Assembly (NCBI RefSeq): GCF_958445495.1
Contig: NZ_CAUCSQ010000025.1
Location: forward strand, 1-60,968
DNA: 60,968 nucleotides
DNA from: an uncultured Bacteroides sp.
GTDB lineage: Bacteria; Bacteroidota; Bacteroidia; Bacteroidales; Bacteroidaceae
Reading direction: 5' to 3'
Position 1 is the first letter of the stretch. The number at the start of each line of letters is the position of its first letter. Below are positions 19,159-26,909 of the stretch, piece after piece. The notes below the pieces were generated by a model. It was not told where the DNA came from and made no database searches. It saw only the letters and a list, made by a program, of their open reading frames with translations. A program made the translations under genes and the position numbers.

Positions 19159-19213
19159 AGAATGAAGAACCGGCTGCACGTCGGATATTCGGCAGCACTG
19201 TATTCTTCATTCT
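19159..19213 (-). terminator. Hairpin between frr and rsgA, possible partial terminator
   Basis: TTCTTCATTCT at 19203-19213 is the exact complement of 19159-19169, and an inner GCTGC/GCAGC pair (19173-19177, 19192-19196) extends it. On the minus strand it runs into a T-rich stretch just before the rsgA start codon. The arms resemble the CATTCTTCATTCTT repeat near 9290. Confidence 0.5.
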
Positions 19214-19235
19214 GCATCTTTAATTTCTTATCGGT

Positions 19236-19796
19236 TTAAACAGTCATTATTTCTTTATCTTTTTCAATCAGCATATCGTCGATTTGCTTGATGTATTTAT
19301 CATGAATCTTTTGCAGTTTGGCTTCCGCATTTTTCTGTTCGTCTTCTGCCAATCCGTCTTTTACCGCTTTTTTCAGCGCGTCGATGCCGTCACGGCGGGC
19401 GTTGCGCACGCTCACTTTAGCCGTTTCGCCTTCCGCCTTGCATTGTTTTGCCAATTGTTTACGGCGTTCTTCCGTTAATGGCGGGATGCCGATGCGGATT
19501 ATTTCACCGTTATTTTCGGGCATGATACCCAGGTCTGAGTCGATAATCGCTTTTTCAATGACGCGGAACATGTTTTTGTCCCACGGCTTGATAGCAATGC
19601 TACGGGCATCGGGAGTGGTTACGGCCGCTACATTATTGATAGGAACCATACTTCCGTAAGAGTCTACGCGGATACCGTCCAGTAAGCGGGTACTCGCTTT
19701 TCCGGCACGGATATGCGCCAGCGCTTCTTCTAAATACATGATGGCCATATCCATTTTCTCTTGTGCATTGTCGAGGCAAGTCTTTACGTCTACCAT
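19236..19796 (-). CDS. frr: Ribosome recycling factor
   Basis: The protein has 186 residues, essentially the standard length. Family features are clear: an N-terminal helix ending in ALAHIRAGKAST, the LLDGIRVDSYGSMVPINNVAAVTTPDARSI region, IRIGIPPLTEERRKQLAK and the C-terminal helix with VRNARRDGIDALKK. With EF-G it dissociates post-termination ribosomes. It lies 132 bp downstream of pyrH, the common bacterial pairing, but also has its own promoter-like element. Confidence 0.97.
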   Translation of the reverse strand: MVDVKTCLDNAQEKMDMAIMYLEEALAHIRAGKASTRLLDGIRVDSYGSMVPINNVAAVTTPDARSIAIKPWDKNMFRVIEKAIIDSDLGIMPENNGEIIRIGIPPLTEERRKQLAKQCKAEGETAKVSVRNARRDGIDALKKAVKDGLAEDEQKNAEAKLQKIHDKYIKQIDDMLIEKDKEIMTV

Positions 19797-19836
19797 ATTT
19801 TTGATAATTAAAGTTGCTATTCGGTTGATTGGTTAG

Positions 19837-19867
19837 CAAAAGTATATCATTTTTTGTTTATCTGCAA
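19837..19867 (-). promoter_or_regulatory. Promoter-like element for frr
   Basis: On the minus strand TACTTTTG (19837-19844) matches TAnnTTTG, with TTG 20 bp further upstream (19865-19867). It lies 40 bp before the frr start, so frr may be transcribed independently of pyrH. Confidence 0.55.
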
Positions 19868-19928
19868 CAGCATGCTTGTCTTTTTTATGAACTGACCCGC
19901 CTTGTCGCAGTTGGCTCGGAGAGGGAAA

Positions 19929-20639
19929 TCAGTTATGCACGATGGTGCCGATTTCTTCCCCGCCGATTACTTTTTTCAGGTTGCCTACCGTGTCCATGTC
20001 AAAAACGACGATAGGCAGGTTGTTTTCTTTACACATGCAGGTGGCTGTCAAGTCCATTACTTTCAGTCCGCGTTTCAAGACTTCGTCGTAAGTGATATCG
20101 TGGAATTTGGTGGCAGTAGGGTCTTTTTCAGGGTCGGCCGTATAGATGCCGTCCACGCGGGTCCCTTTCAGCATTACGTCCGCCTCTATCTCGATGCCTC
20201 TCAGCGAGGAACCCGTATCGGTCGTAAAGAAAGGATTTCCCGTTCCTGCGGACATGATGACGATTTCACCGTTTTCCATGTATTCGATGGCTTTCCATTT
20301 ACTGTAAAATTCTCCGATAGGTTCCATCCGGACTGCCGTGAGCACACGGGCTTTCACTCCGGCGGCTACCAGTGCGGAACTCAATGCCAGGCTGTTGATT
20401 ACGGTTGCCAGCATTCCCATCTGGTCTCCTTTCACGCGGTCGAACCCTTTATTGGCTCCGCTCAGCCCGCGGAAGATATTTCCTCCGCCGATTACGATGC
20501 CTATCTGTACGCCCTGTTCATGGATTTCTTTGATTTGTGCGGCATATTCCGCCAGCCTTTTTTCATCGATACCGTATTGCTTTTCGCCCATCAGGCTTTC
20601 ACCGCTTAGTTTCAGCAAGATTCTTTTATACTTTACCAT
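19929..20639 (-). CDS. pyrH: UMP kinase
   Basis: The protein has 236 residues, as expected for bacterial UMP kinase, a hexameric amino-acid-kinase-fold enzyme that converts UMP to UDP. Visible motifs are RILLKLSGESL at the N-terminus, IGIVIGGGNIFRG, DQMGMLATVINSLAL, GTGNPFFTTDTGSSLRGIEI and VDGIYTADPEKDP. It is followed by frr on the same strand. A TATATTTG element precedes the gene. Confidence 0.97.
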   Translation of the reverse strand: MVKYKRILLKLSGESLMGEKQYGIDEKRLAEYAAQIKEIHEQGVQIGIVIGGGNIFRGLSGANKGFDRVKGDQMGMLATVINSLALSSALVAAGVKARVLTAVRMEPIGEFYSKWKAIEYMENGEIVIMSAGTGNPFFTTDTGSSLRGIEIEADVMLKGTRVDGIYTADPEKDPTATKFHDITYDEVLKRGLKVMDLTATCMCKENNLPIVVFDMDTVGNLKKVIGGEEIGTIVHN

Positions 20640-20664
20640 ACCTTTTTTAGTTTATTATTTGCCA

Positions 20665-20672
20665 CAAATATA
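20665..20672 (-). promoter_or_regulatory. Bacteroides -7 element for pyrH
   Basis: The minus strand reads TATATTTG 26 bp before the pyrH start. A -33 TTTG is not apparent. Confidence 0.6.
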
Positions 20673-20694
20673 GAGATAATTTGTCAGATAGCCT

Positions 20695-22023
20695 TTATCT
20701 GCGGGGGATTGTTTTCTTTATGATTTTTCTTCCTATCAGAGTTTGTACGATTCCCCTTAATGACAAATAAACGAGGAAGGCCAGCCATAATGCATGATTT
20801 CCCAGAAAGTCATGGAAGAGGCTGTAAACGATGAAAAAGCTGGCGGAAGCCGCCAGCATGGAATAAAGCATGGGGCGTGTGGCGGTGGCCCCGATGAATA
20901 TCCCGTCCCACAAAAAAGCCGAAAAGCCTGCCAGGGGGATGGCTAGCGCCCAATAGAAATAGGTGTCGGAAGCGTTTATGACTGAAAGATTGTCGGTGAG
21001 GAGTCCGAGGAAGATTTTTCCGCCTGTCGCATATAAAAGGGTGAACGCTGCCGACAGGCCGATTCCCCAGTAAAACAGGCGGTTCACCGTGTTGCGGAGA
21101 GCCGGTTGGTTTCCGGCTCCTATATATCGCCCCGTCAATGCTTCGCCGGCATAGGCGAAACCGTCCATGACGTAGGAAAAAAGGGTGAATAGTTGCATGA
21201 GCAAGGTATTTACGGCTAAGACGATTTCACCTTGGGCGGCTCCTGCAGAAGTGAAAAATACCGTGACGGTGACCAGGCAGAGGGTACGGAAAAAGATGTC
21301 CCGGTTGACTTGGAAGAAACGGTACATGGCTTGTTTCTGCCAGATGTCTTTCCATACGGTTTGTTTTCTGAAAGTGCGGTAATAGCGCAGATACAATAAT
21401 ACGGCCATGATGAGGCCCGCATATTGTGCAATGAGGGTTCCGGCGGCCACTCCCGCCACTTTCATGTCCAGCAGATAGACGAAGCACAGGCTGGCTACGA
21501 TGTTGACGATGTTCTGGGTAATGGCGATGTACATCGGAAAACGCGAATTTTGCATTCCGATAAACCAGCCCGCGAATCCGTAAAGTCCCAGCGTGGCGGG
21601 AGCTCCCCAGATACAGATATGGAAATAGGTGGTTGCCAGTTGTTCGACTTCCGGAGTGGCTTGTATGAAGGTGAATGCCGATTTCAGGATAGGGTACTGG
21701 AAGAGCAGCAGGCAAAAGGCTATGAGGAATCCCGTACCTACGGAACGGAGCAGCAGCCGGTTGATTTCACCTGAATCCTGTTGCCCGTAGGCTTGCGAGG
21801 TCAGCCCGCTTGTGCCCATACGAAGGAAACCGAAAATCCAGTAAATGATATTGAACAACATTCCTCCTACGGCAATTGCCCCGATATATGCCGGGGAACC
21901 GAGGTGTCCGACAATGGTTACGTCAATGAGTCCCAGTAACGGGACGGTGATGTTTGATATAATCGACGGTATGGCAATCTGTAATATTTGTCTGTTTTCA
22001 GAGGATTGTCTTATCTTTGTCAT
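20695..22023 (-). CDS. MATE-family efflux transporter
   Basis: The 442-residue protein has about twelve membrane helices and the MATE pattern in both halves: IAIPSIISNITVPLLGLIDVTIVGHLGS at the N-terminus and FAYAGEALTGRYIGAGN in the second half. It is closest in appearance to the DinF-like branch. MATE proteins export cationic or other organic compounds with sodium or proton coupling. It is read toward pyrH but has its own divergent promoter region shared with the TPR gene. Confidence 0.9.
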   Translation of the reverse strand: MTKIRQSSENRQILQIAIPSIISNITVPLLGLIDVTIVGHLGSPAYIGAIAVGGMLFNIIYWIFGFLRMGTSGLTSQAYGQQDSGEINRLLLRSVGTGFLIAFCLLLFQYPILKSAFTFIQATPEVEQLATTYFHICIWGAPATLGLYGFAGWFIGMQNSRFPMYIAITQNIVNIVASLCFVYLLDMKVAGVAAGTLIAQYAGLIMAVLLYLRYYRTFRKQTVWKDIWQKQAMYRFFQVNRDIFFRTLCLVTVTVFFTSAGAAQGEIVLAVNTLLMQLFTLFSYVMDGFAYAGEALTGRYIGAGNQPALRNTVNRLFYWGIGLSAAFTLLYATGGKIFLGLLTDNLSVINASDTYFYWALAIPLAGFSAFLWDGIFIGATATRPMLYSMLAASASFFIVYSLFHDFLGNHALWLAFLVYLSLRGIVQTLIGRKIIKKTIPRR

Positions 22024-22066
22024 TTTATAAAAACACTTTTGTTGGATGGTTTGTTCTTTTCACGGA

Positions 22067-22074
22067 CAAAGGTA
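22067..22074 (-). promoter_or_regulatory. Bacteroides -7 element for the MATE gene
   Basis: The minus strand reads TACCTTTG 44 bp upstream of the MATE start codon, in the divergent intergenic region. Confidence 0.55.
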
Positions 22075-22094
22075 CGTTTTTTATTTTTTTATTG

Positions 22095-22102
22095 TATCTT
22101 TG
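22095..22102 (+). promoter_or_regulatory. Bacteroides -7 element for the TPR gene
   Basis: TATCTTTG lies 33 bp before the TPR gene start and diverges from the MATE promoter 20 bp away. Confidence 0.55.
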
Positions 22103-22135
22103 TATGTCACGAACTAAAATAGCAATCAATAAATT

Positions 22136-22825
22136 ATGAGAGCCTTAACTATCCTCTTTTTATTTTTGTTTTCATTGCCGGTGATGCCGAATCTGAAAGC
22201 GCAGCCGGTTGACGGAATGTTGAAGAAAGTGTCTGCCGCCATTGAAGCGGGGCAGTACGGGCAGGCTGTGAGCTATTTCCGGCAAACAATCGGTCTGGAC
22301 ATAGAACGTACGGAAATGTATTACTGGACGAGTGTCGATAAAAACAGCGGGGTCAGCGTGAAACTGGCTTATGAGCTGGCTGTCGCTTATAAGAGGAAGA
22401 GGAATTACGACAAGGCTTATCTGTTTTATAAGGAGTTGCTTCAGAAAGAACCCGGCAATGTCGGCTATCTCGAATCGTGTGCGGAGATGCAGGTGTGCCG
22501 CGGGCAGGAAAAGGATGCATTGCGCATGTATGAGAAGATTTTATTGTTGGATGCGGATAATCTGGCCGCTAATATTTTTCTTGGCAACTATTATTATTTG
22601 ATGGCGGAACAGGAGAAGAGGAAACTGGACGCCGATTATAAAAAACTCTCTTCCCCGACAAAAATGCAATATGCGCGTTACCGGGACGGTTTGTCGAAAT
22701 TGTTCGACACAGGGTATGAGAAGGCGCGGGACGCCTTGGAAAAGGTTGTTTTGCGATTTCCGTCCACTGAAGCCCGAAAAACATTGGATAAGATATTGAA
22801 GGTAGAGAAAGAGGTGAACCGTTAG
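22136..22825 (+). CDS. Periplasmic tetratricopeptide-repeat protein
   Basis: The 229-residue protein has a cleavable signal peptide (hydrophobic residues 5-19, then NLKAQ). At least two TPR-like units follow: LAYELAVAYKRKRNYDKAYLFYKELLQKEPGN and the segment around DALRMYEKILLLDADNLAANIFLGNYY. A charged C-terminal part follows. TPRs mediate protein contacts; no partner is suggested by the neighbours. The gene has its own promoter and converges on the metalloprotease gene across 28 bp. Confidence 0.8.
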   Translation: MRALTILFLFLFSLPVMPNLKAQPVDGMLKKVSAAIEAGQYGQAVSYFRQTIGLDIERTEMYYWTSVDKNSGVSVKLAYELAVAYKRKRNYDKAYLFYKELLQKEPGNVGYLESCAEMQVCRGQEKDALRMYEKILLLDADNLAANIFLGNYYYLMAEQEKRKLDADYKKLSSPTKMQYARYRDGLSKLFDTGYEKARDALEKVVLRFPSTEARKTLDKILKVEKEVNR

Positions 22826-22836
22826 GCGGTCCGCCT
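22824..22836. terminator. Short GC-rich palindrome in the convergent gap
   Basis: AGGCGGTCCGCCT overlaps the TPR stop codon and fills the 28-bp gap between convergent genes. It could fold as a tight hairpin followed by CTTT; its role as a terminator is uncertain. Confidence 0.35.
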
Positions 22837-22853
22837 CTTTGGTTTATGCCTGC

Positions 22854-24173
22854 CTATTTCATCATTCTCATCGGAAATTCCTGCGGGGTTGTTACGGCTC
22901 TCGTGGCGCTTCTTGCGACTTTGGGGCCGGGAACGAGCGGACTATGCGTCAGTACATAGCGGATTCTTTCTCTCTGGTCTTCTGTGAACCGGTTTACGAA
23001 GGAGATTTCATAATCCATCACGTTATTGGGAGTGGACAGCGTTCCGTCCTGGCAATTCTTTCTTAGCATCAGAACGGGCAGATTTTCCAGATAAATCTGT
23101 CCTCCGTTATCTCGGATATAGTTTTCCAGCCGGTTTTCGTATTCAGCCCTGTTATAAGGCGGAGTGTCTTCGCAATAGTCGGTATCTTCGCATGTGTCGG
23201 TGACGGTATTTCCCGTTTCGTCTTGTTCTTCGTTGAAGGCGTGGAATAAGCCGAGATAATGTCCCAGCTCATGGGCGATAGTCGCTACCACGTCCAGTGA
23301 ATTGTAATTAATCCCCTCTATGCTGGGTTTCTCATAGATATGCGTATTATTGATGGATGTGCAGTGGGGATACGTCAGGCTTTCATGTTCCGGTAAAAAA
23401 TCCAATTGGTACAGGCCGTCCAGTTTGTCCGGCTTGGCGGTGTAGGGGATGTGCGAGATTCCCAGTATGTTCCTGTTGCTGAATGTGTATAACATGATGT
23501 TGATATACCTGTCCGTATCCCAAAGGTATTTGAGGTTATCTTTGTTTTCCATGAATTTCTCGCAGTCCATTACCGGTTCATCTACTTGGACACGGTTGAC
23601 TCCCGGTTCCGGGAGGGTGTTCCCTTCCGGGTCTTTGGTTGCGAGGACAAATTCGAGGTTCATGTCAACGCTGTTGCTCCCTAACAGGTTCTGGTAATAT
23701 TTGTTGCAGGCGACAATCAGGTCTGCGACCCTGTTGTTCCTTATGTATTGCGTTTCATTGTTTTTGTCTTTGTAAAGGACGTGGAAGATGACCGGCAATT
23801 TGTAATGATGTTCGTTTAATTCTTCCTGGGAAAGTTGTTTCCCGTTTTGAATGATTAATATCTTTTCCTGCCTGTCGTCGGCTTTGACCGTAACGCTTGC
23901 GGCGCGGGCATATCCTTCGTCGTTTTTATTTATTTCTATTTTTATTTTCCCGTTGTTCTCTCCTGCAGGCACGTCCGGGACACACCATGAGTTATTGCTG
24001 CTGATGCTCCATGCCTTATTGCTTTGAATATGAATGGTAACGGTTGCCCCGTTTGCATCGACCTTGTCGAATGAGGTTTCCGATACCTTTAAGACGTCCG
24101 TATCCGATTCGGAATCGTTGCAACTTGTCAGTAACCATAAGAATGGAAGCAGGAAAATTAATTTTGTTTTCAT
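22854..24173 (-). CDS. Zinc metalloprotease lipoprotein with BACON domain
   Basis: The 439-residue protein has a lipoprotein signal (LWLLTSC, cysteine at about residue 18). Residues of about 30-110 form a BACON-like domain (SNKAWSISSNNSWCVPDVP with two tryptophans, then ASVTVKADD and ILIIQNGK). The rest is a metzincin-like protease domain with the zinc motif HELGHYLGLFH near residue 310 and paired cysteines after it. The motif suits M43 (cytophagalysin/pappalysin) or the related Bacteroides BF0631-type zinc protease lipoproteins. It is probably surface exposed or periplasmic; the substrate is unknown. It has its own -7 element and is followed by a convergent gene. Confidence 0.85.
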   Translation of the reverse strand: MKTKLIFLLPFLWLLTSCNDSESDTDVLKVSETSFDKVDANGATVTIHIQSNKAWSISSNNSWCVPDVPAGENNGKIKIEINKNDEGYARAASVTVKADDRQEKILIIQNGKQLSQEELNEHHYKLPVIFHVLYKDKNNETQYIRNNRVADLIVACNKYYQNLLGSNSVDMNLEFVLATKDPEGNTLPEPGVNRVQVDEPVMDCEKFMENKDNLKYLWDTDRYINIMLYTFSNRNILGISHIPYTAKPDKLDGLYQLDFLPEHESLTYPHCTSINNTHIYEKPSIEGINYNSLDVVATIAHELGHYLGLFHAFNEEQDETGNTVTDTCEDTDYCEDTPPYNRAEYENRLENYIRDNGGQIYLENLPVLMLRKNCQDGTLSTPNNVMDYEISFVNRFTEDQRERIRYVLTHSPLVPGPKVARSATRAVTTPQEFPMRMMK

Positions 24174-24207
24174 AAAATAAGAAGGTTTTTTATTAAAACA
24201 TTTGCTT

Positions 24208-24215
24208 CAAAGATA
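24208..24215 (-). promoter_or_regulatory. Bacteroides -7 element for the metalloprotease gene
   Basis: The minus strand reads TATCTTTG 35 bp before the start codon. Confidence 0.55.
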
Positions 24216-24242
24216 GTGCATTTTTGCCGGTTCGCGAGTAAT

Positions 24243-25007
24243 TTATTCCGGAATATATTCCACTTCTTTGAACATATAACCTCTCCGGGCATGTGTCTCG
24301 TCTTCCAAAATGAGCCTTCCCTCAGGCTCTACGCAAACAATCCGCGCCAAGAATTCTCCGCCGGCATCTTTATACTTGTGCATCCCTTCTTTTCTGAAAA
24401 GGGATTTTTCATATCGGCATATGATTGTTTCCGCATCGTTTGGGGAGAGGGAGAGGAGTTTATAATAGGACCGGATACGGAGCATTGTGTTTTTTAGTAA
24501 TTCAAGCATGTCGTATTGTTGTCCTGTAATTTGTTTGAGGGACACGGGATTGGGGGCGGAGCTATAAAAGGCTTCTTGATTGACGTTGATTCCTATCCCG
24601 GCGATACTTTGGCTGATGTATCGTCCTGTCAGGTCGTTCTCTATCAGTATCCCGCATATCTTCCGGTCTTTCCAATAAATGTCGTTCGGCCATTTTATCG
24701 AGATATTGCCGGCATAGGTCTCTAATTCTTCTTTGATGGCTAAAGAGATTATACGGGAAAGCTGGAATTGCAGCCTCGCTTCTATGAATCGGGGAAAAAG
24801 CACGAAACTGAAAAGAAGGTTCTTGCCGGGCGCCGCTTCCCACGAGTTCCCGCGCTGGCCTCGTCCGGCTGTCTGGAAATCCGTGACTACGGTGGTGAAC
24901 TCTTCTACTTGTTGTTGCCGGCAAAGTGCCTGCAAATAGTTGTTGGTGGAGTTCGTCTCATGAATGCGTATCAGAGGTACGGGAAATGTATCAGGGGAGG
25001 GCGTCAT
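24243..25007 (-). CDS. birA: Biotin--[acetyl-CoA-carboxylase] ligase
   Basis: The 254-residue protein has the biotin protein ligase catalytic core without an N-terminal DNA-binding domain, so it is a monofunctional class I enzyme. Motifs are ETNSTNNYL near the N-terminus, AGRGQRGNSWEA (biotinyl-AMP loop), KWPNDIYW and CGILIENDL. It attaches biotin to carboxylase carrier domains. I start at the ATG at 25007; a GTG at 25016 would add three residues. The start overlaps the end of the upstream YjbR-like gene by 17 bp, implying coupled expression. Confidence 0.93.
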   Translation of the reverse strand: MTPSPDTFPVPLIRIHETNSTNNYLQALCRQQQVEEFTTVVTDFQTAGRGQRGNSWEAAPGKNLLFSFVLFPRFIEARLQFQLSRIISLAIKEELETYAGNISIKWPNDIYWKDRKICGILIENDLTGRYISQSIAGIGINVNQEAFYSSAPNPVSLKQITGQQYDMLELLKNTMLRIRSYYKLLSLSPNDAETIICRYEKSLFRKEGMHKYKDAGGEFLARIVCVEPEGRLILEDETHARRGYMFKEVEYIPE

Positions 25008-25347
25008 ATTCTGCACGTAACTTTTTAGTGAATTTCTTGATTACTTCATTGTAGGAGTGGTCGATGAGTTCTTTCAGGAACTTGTCATCTATGTCGCTGT
25101 CGAAACGGACGCTGTTCCAGTATTTCTTATTGAAGTGGTAAGCTCCTTCGATACCGGAATAATGTTCGCGTAATTCAACTGCTTTTTCCGGGTCGCATTT
25201 TAAAGTGATACGGTCCGCTTGTTCCAAGTCGATGAGAGCGAACATTTTATTCATGACTTTCATGACGAGTGACACGTCGTCAAAAGGGAACGATTCGGTG
25301 ACTCCTTTCTTGCTAAGGCAGTATTCTCTGGCTGTTTCTACGTTCAT
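24991..25347 (-). CDS. MmcQ/YjbR family protein
   Basis: The 118-residue protein shows the MmcQ/YjbR (DNA-binding double-wing, CyaY-like fold) pattern: MNVETAREYCLSKKGVTESFPFD at the start, MFALIDLEQADRITLKCDPE, then YHFNKKYWNSVRFD and DHSYNEVIKKFTKKLR near the end. The cellular role of the family is unknown. The start at 25347 fits the family; upstream in-frame codons to 25491 look non-conserved. The gene overlaps birA. Confidence 0.85.
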   Translation of the reverse strand: MNVETAREYCLSKKGVTESFPFDDVSLVMKVMNKMFALIDLEQADRITLKCDPEKAVELREHYSGIEGAYHFNKKYWNSVRFDSDIDDKFLKELIDHSYNEVIKKFTKKLRAEYDALP

Positions 25348-25435
25348 ACCGGTTGATTGTAAGTTTGGAGGCCGGCTGTATAATGATTCCCGGAACCGGT
25401 GGAAGGCATGCGGCTCCCGCCCTCTGGAATCCGTA

Positions 25436-25801
25436 TTAGAATAAAGGGGGAAAAAACGCTTCTTCCATGTGCTCAATCTTGAAGTCTTCATTGTCGCCTA
25501 TCACGGTAATAATGTCAAAGCGTACCGGAATGTCGATTTGGAATATCTTCATGTAGGTGTCTGCCGCACGGACGGTACGTTTGACTTTCGCCAGGTTGAC
25601 GGCGTCTTCCGGCCGGGCGAATTCCGTGTTGCTGCGGGTTTTTACTTCCGCGACAACCAGTTCCTTGCCGTTGGTCGCTATGATGTCCAGTTCAAGATGT
25701 CCTTTGCGCCAATTCCGGTGGCAGATGGAGTACCCTTTTTCTTCAAGGTGGAGTACGGCGGCATTTTCGCCGGCTTTCCCTAAATCATTATGTTTGGCCA
25801 T
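25436..25801 (-). CDS. YraN/UPF0102 family nuclease-fold protein
   Basis: The protein has 121 residues from the start at 25801, matching the YraN family. Motifs are LGKAGENAAVLHLEEKGYSI, NWRKGHLELDIIA and LVVAEVKTRS, which give the restriction-endonuclease-like E...D...ExK arrangement. The biochemical role is unproven, although a nuclease function is suggested by the fold. An ATG at 25813 would add four residues but lies inside the likely -7 element. It reads toward the YjbR-like gene and birA with an 88-bp gap. Confidence 0.88.
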   Translation of the reverse strand: MAKHNDLGKAGENAAVLHLEEKGYSICHRNWRKGHLELDIIATNGKELVVAEVKTRSNTEFARPEDAVNLAKVKRTVRAADTYMKIFQIDIPVRFDIITVIGDNEDFKIEHMEEAFFPPLF

Positions 25802-25810
25802 CTTTTTTTG

Positions 25811-25818
25811 CAAATTTA
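25811..25818 (-). promoter_or_regulatory. Bacteroides -7 element for the yraN-like gene
   Basis: The minus strand reads TAAATTTG only 10 bp before the 25801 start codon, which would give a very short leader. Confidence 0.45.
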
Positions 25819-25830
25819 CAGTTTTTATTC

Positions 25831-25860
25831 TTTGTTTTTACAGAAGGAAAAGTAATTTTG
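25831..25860 (+). promoter_or_regulatory. Promoter for the small protein and tadA
   Basis: TTTG (25831-25834), an 18-bp spacer and TAATTTTG (25853-25860) match the full Bacteroides promoter. The first ATG lies only 8 bp beyond. Confidence 0.65.
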
Positions 25861-25868
25861 CAGGAAAT

Positions 25869-26102
25869 ATGGGAAAAAGAAGTAAAAAAAGTCTGAAAAT
25901 GCACGCCGACTGCCCGAAACGGGAGCGGCGGATGAGCATTTTATTAAGCGATGACGAACAGCGGATTGTCAATCGTTATCTTGATAAGTACAAGATAACG
26001 AATAAGTCACGTTGGCTTCGCGAGACGATTCTCATGTTTATTCATAAGAACATGGAAGAGGATTATCCCACTCTTTTCGGAGAACACGATATGAGACGAT
26101 AG
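25869..26102 (+). CDS. Small basic protein with ribbon-helix-helix-like pattern, upstream of tadA
   Basis: The 77-residue protein is very basic at its N-terminus (GKRSKKSLK) and then reads RRMSILLSDDEQRIVNRYLDKYKITNKSRWLRETILMFI: a beta-strand followed by two helices with a turn, as in ribbon-helix-helix DNA-binding proteins. I do not recognise a named family. The ATG at 25869 is so close to the -7 element that the real start may be the ATG at 25899 (67 residues) or 25932. The stop lies 4 bp before the tadA start, so the two genes are translationally close and probably one operon. A regulatory role is inference. Confidence 0.7.
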   Translation: MGKRSKKSLKMHADCPKRERRMSILLSDDEQRIVNRYLDKYKITNKSRWLRETILMFIHKNMEEDYPTLFGEHDMRR

Positions 26103-26106
26103 CATT

Positions 26107-26544
26107 ATGTTGGACGATATTTATTTTATGAAACAGGCCTTGCTGGAGGCTGAAAAGGCTGCCGAACGGGGAGAAGTGCCTGTGGGGGCTGTCATTGTCT
26201 GTAAGGAGCGGATTATTGCGCGTGCTCATAATCTCACGGAGACATTGAATGATGTGACGGCTCATGCTGAAATGCAGGCCATCACTGCGGCTGCCAATGT
26301 GCTTGGGGGCAAATATCTGAATGAGTGTACCTTGTATGTGACTGTCGAACCGTGTGTGATGTGCGCCGGAGCCATTGCCTGGGCACAGATGGGAAAACTC
26401 GTATTTGGCGCGGGGGATGAGAAACGCGGCTACAGGAAGTATGCGGCAGGGGCCTTGCATCCTAAGACGGCGGTTGTCGAAGGAGTGATGGCGGATGAAT
26501 GCGCCGCGTTTATGAAACGTTTTTTTATGGCGAAACGAAAATAG
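26107..26544 (+). CDS. tadA: tRNA-specific adenosine deaminase
   Basis: The 145-residue protein carries the cytidine/deoxycytidylate deaminase zinc motifs HAEMQA (residue about 57) and PCVMCAGAI (about 87). TadA converts A34 to inosine in the tRNA-Arg(ACG) anticodon. Other TadA hallmarks are GEVPVGAVIV and NDVTAHAE. It follows the small basic protein by 4 bp and converges on the DUF4834 gene with a 3-bp gap. Confidence 0.93.
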   Translation: MLDDIYFMKQALLEAEKAAERGEVPVGAVIVCKERIIARAHNLTETLNDVTAHAEMQAITAAANVLGGKYLNECTLYVTVEPCVMCAGAIAWAQMGKLVFGAGDEKRGYRKYAAGALHPKTAVVEGVMADECAAFMKRFFMAKRK

Positions 26545-26547
26545 GGG

Positions 26548-26841
26548 TTACTCTTTGATTTCTTCAAAGTCTACGTATTCACCGTCTTCTTTGGTGAATA
26601 TTTTTTTGTGTTTTCTTGCCGGAACGTTTTCTGTGAATATTTCTTCTTCATCATCATTGTTGTTGAAATGACGGGACTCCCGGTTGTCTTGCCGGTCTGC
26701 ATGCCTTCCGGATTGTCCTGGATGGGGCGATGACGAATGGCGTCCTATTCCGAAGATGCTCCTTAACAGGAACCCGACAATGGAAAGGCCGAATATGACA
26801 ATGGCGATGATGAAAAGGAATATGAATAAAAGTATATGCAT
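26548..26841 (-). CDS. DUF4834 family membrane protein
   Basis: The 97-residue protein has one N-terminal membrane helix (FIFLFIIAIVIFGLSIVGFLL), then a polar, histidine- and aspartate-rich low-complexity linker, and a conserved acidic C-terminus (DGEYVDFEEI). This is the DUF4834 pattern of Bacteroidetes. The function is unknown. It lies 68 bp after pssA on the same strand and may be the last gene of the psd-pssA unit. Confidence 0.75.
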   Translation of the reverse strand: MHILLFIFLFIIAIVIFGLSIVGFLLRSIFGIGRHSSSPHPGQSGRHADRQDNRESRHFNNNDDEEEIFTENVPARKHKKIFTKEDGEYVDFEEIKE

Positions 26842-26909
26842 TGGGCTATGTTTTTAATGTAACTTCAATAAAACTCATAGTACAACAAACGTGCCAAAAG
26901 ATTGTTTAT

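Noticed and set aside
25557..25868. In-frame upstream extension of the small basic protein
   Set aside because: It runs antisense through the yraN-like gene; the recognisable protein begins at 25869 or later, just after a good promoter.
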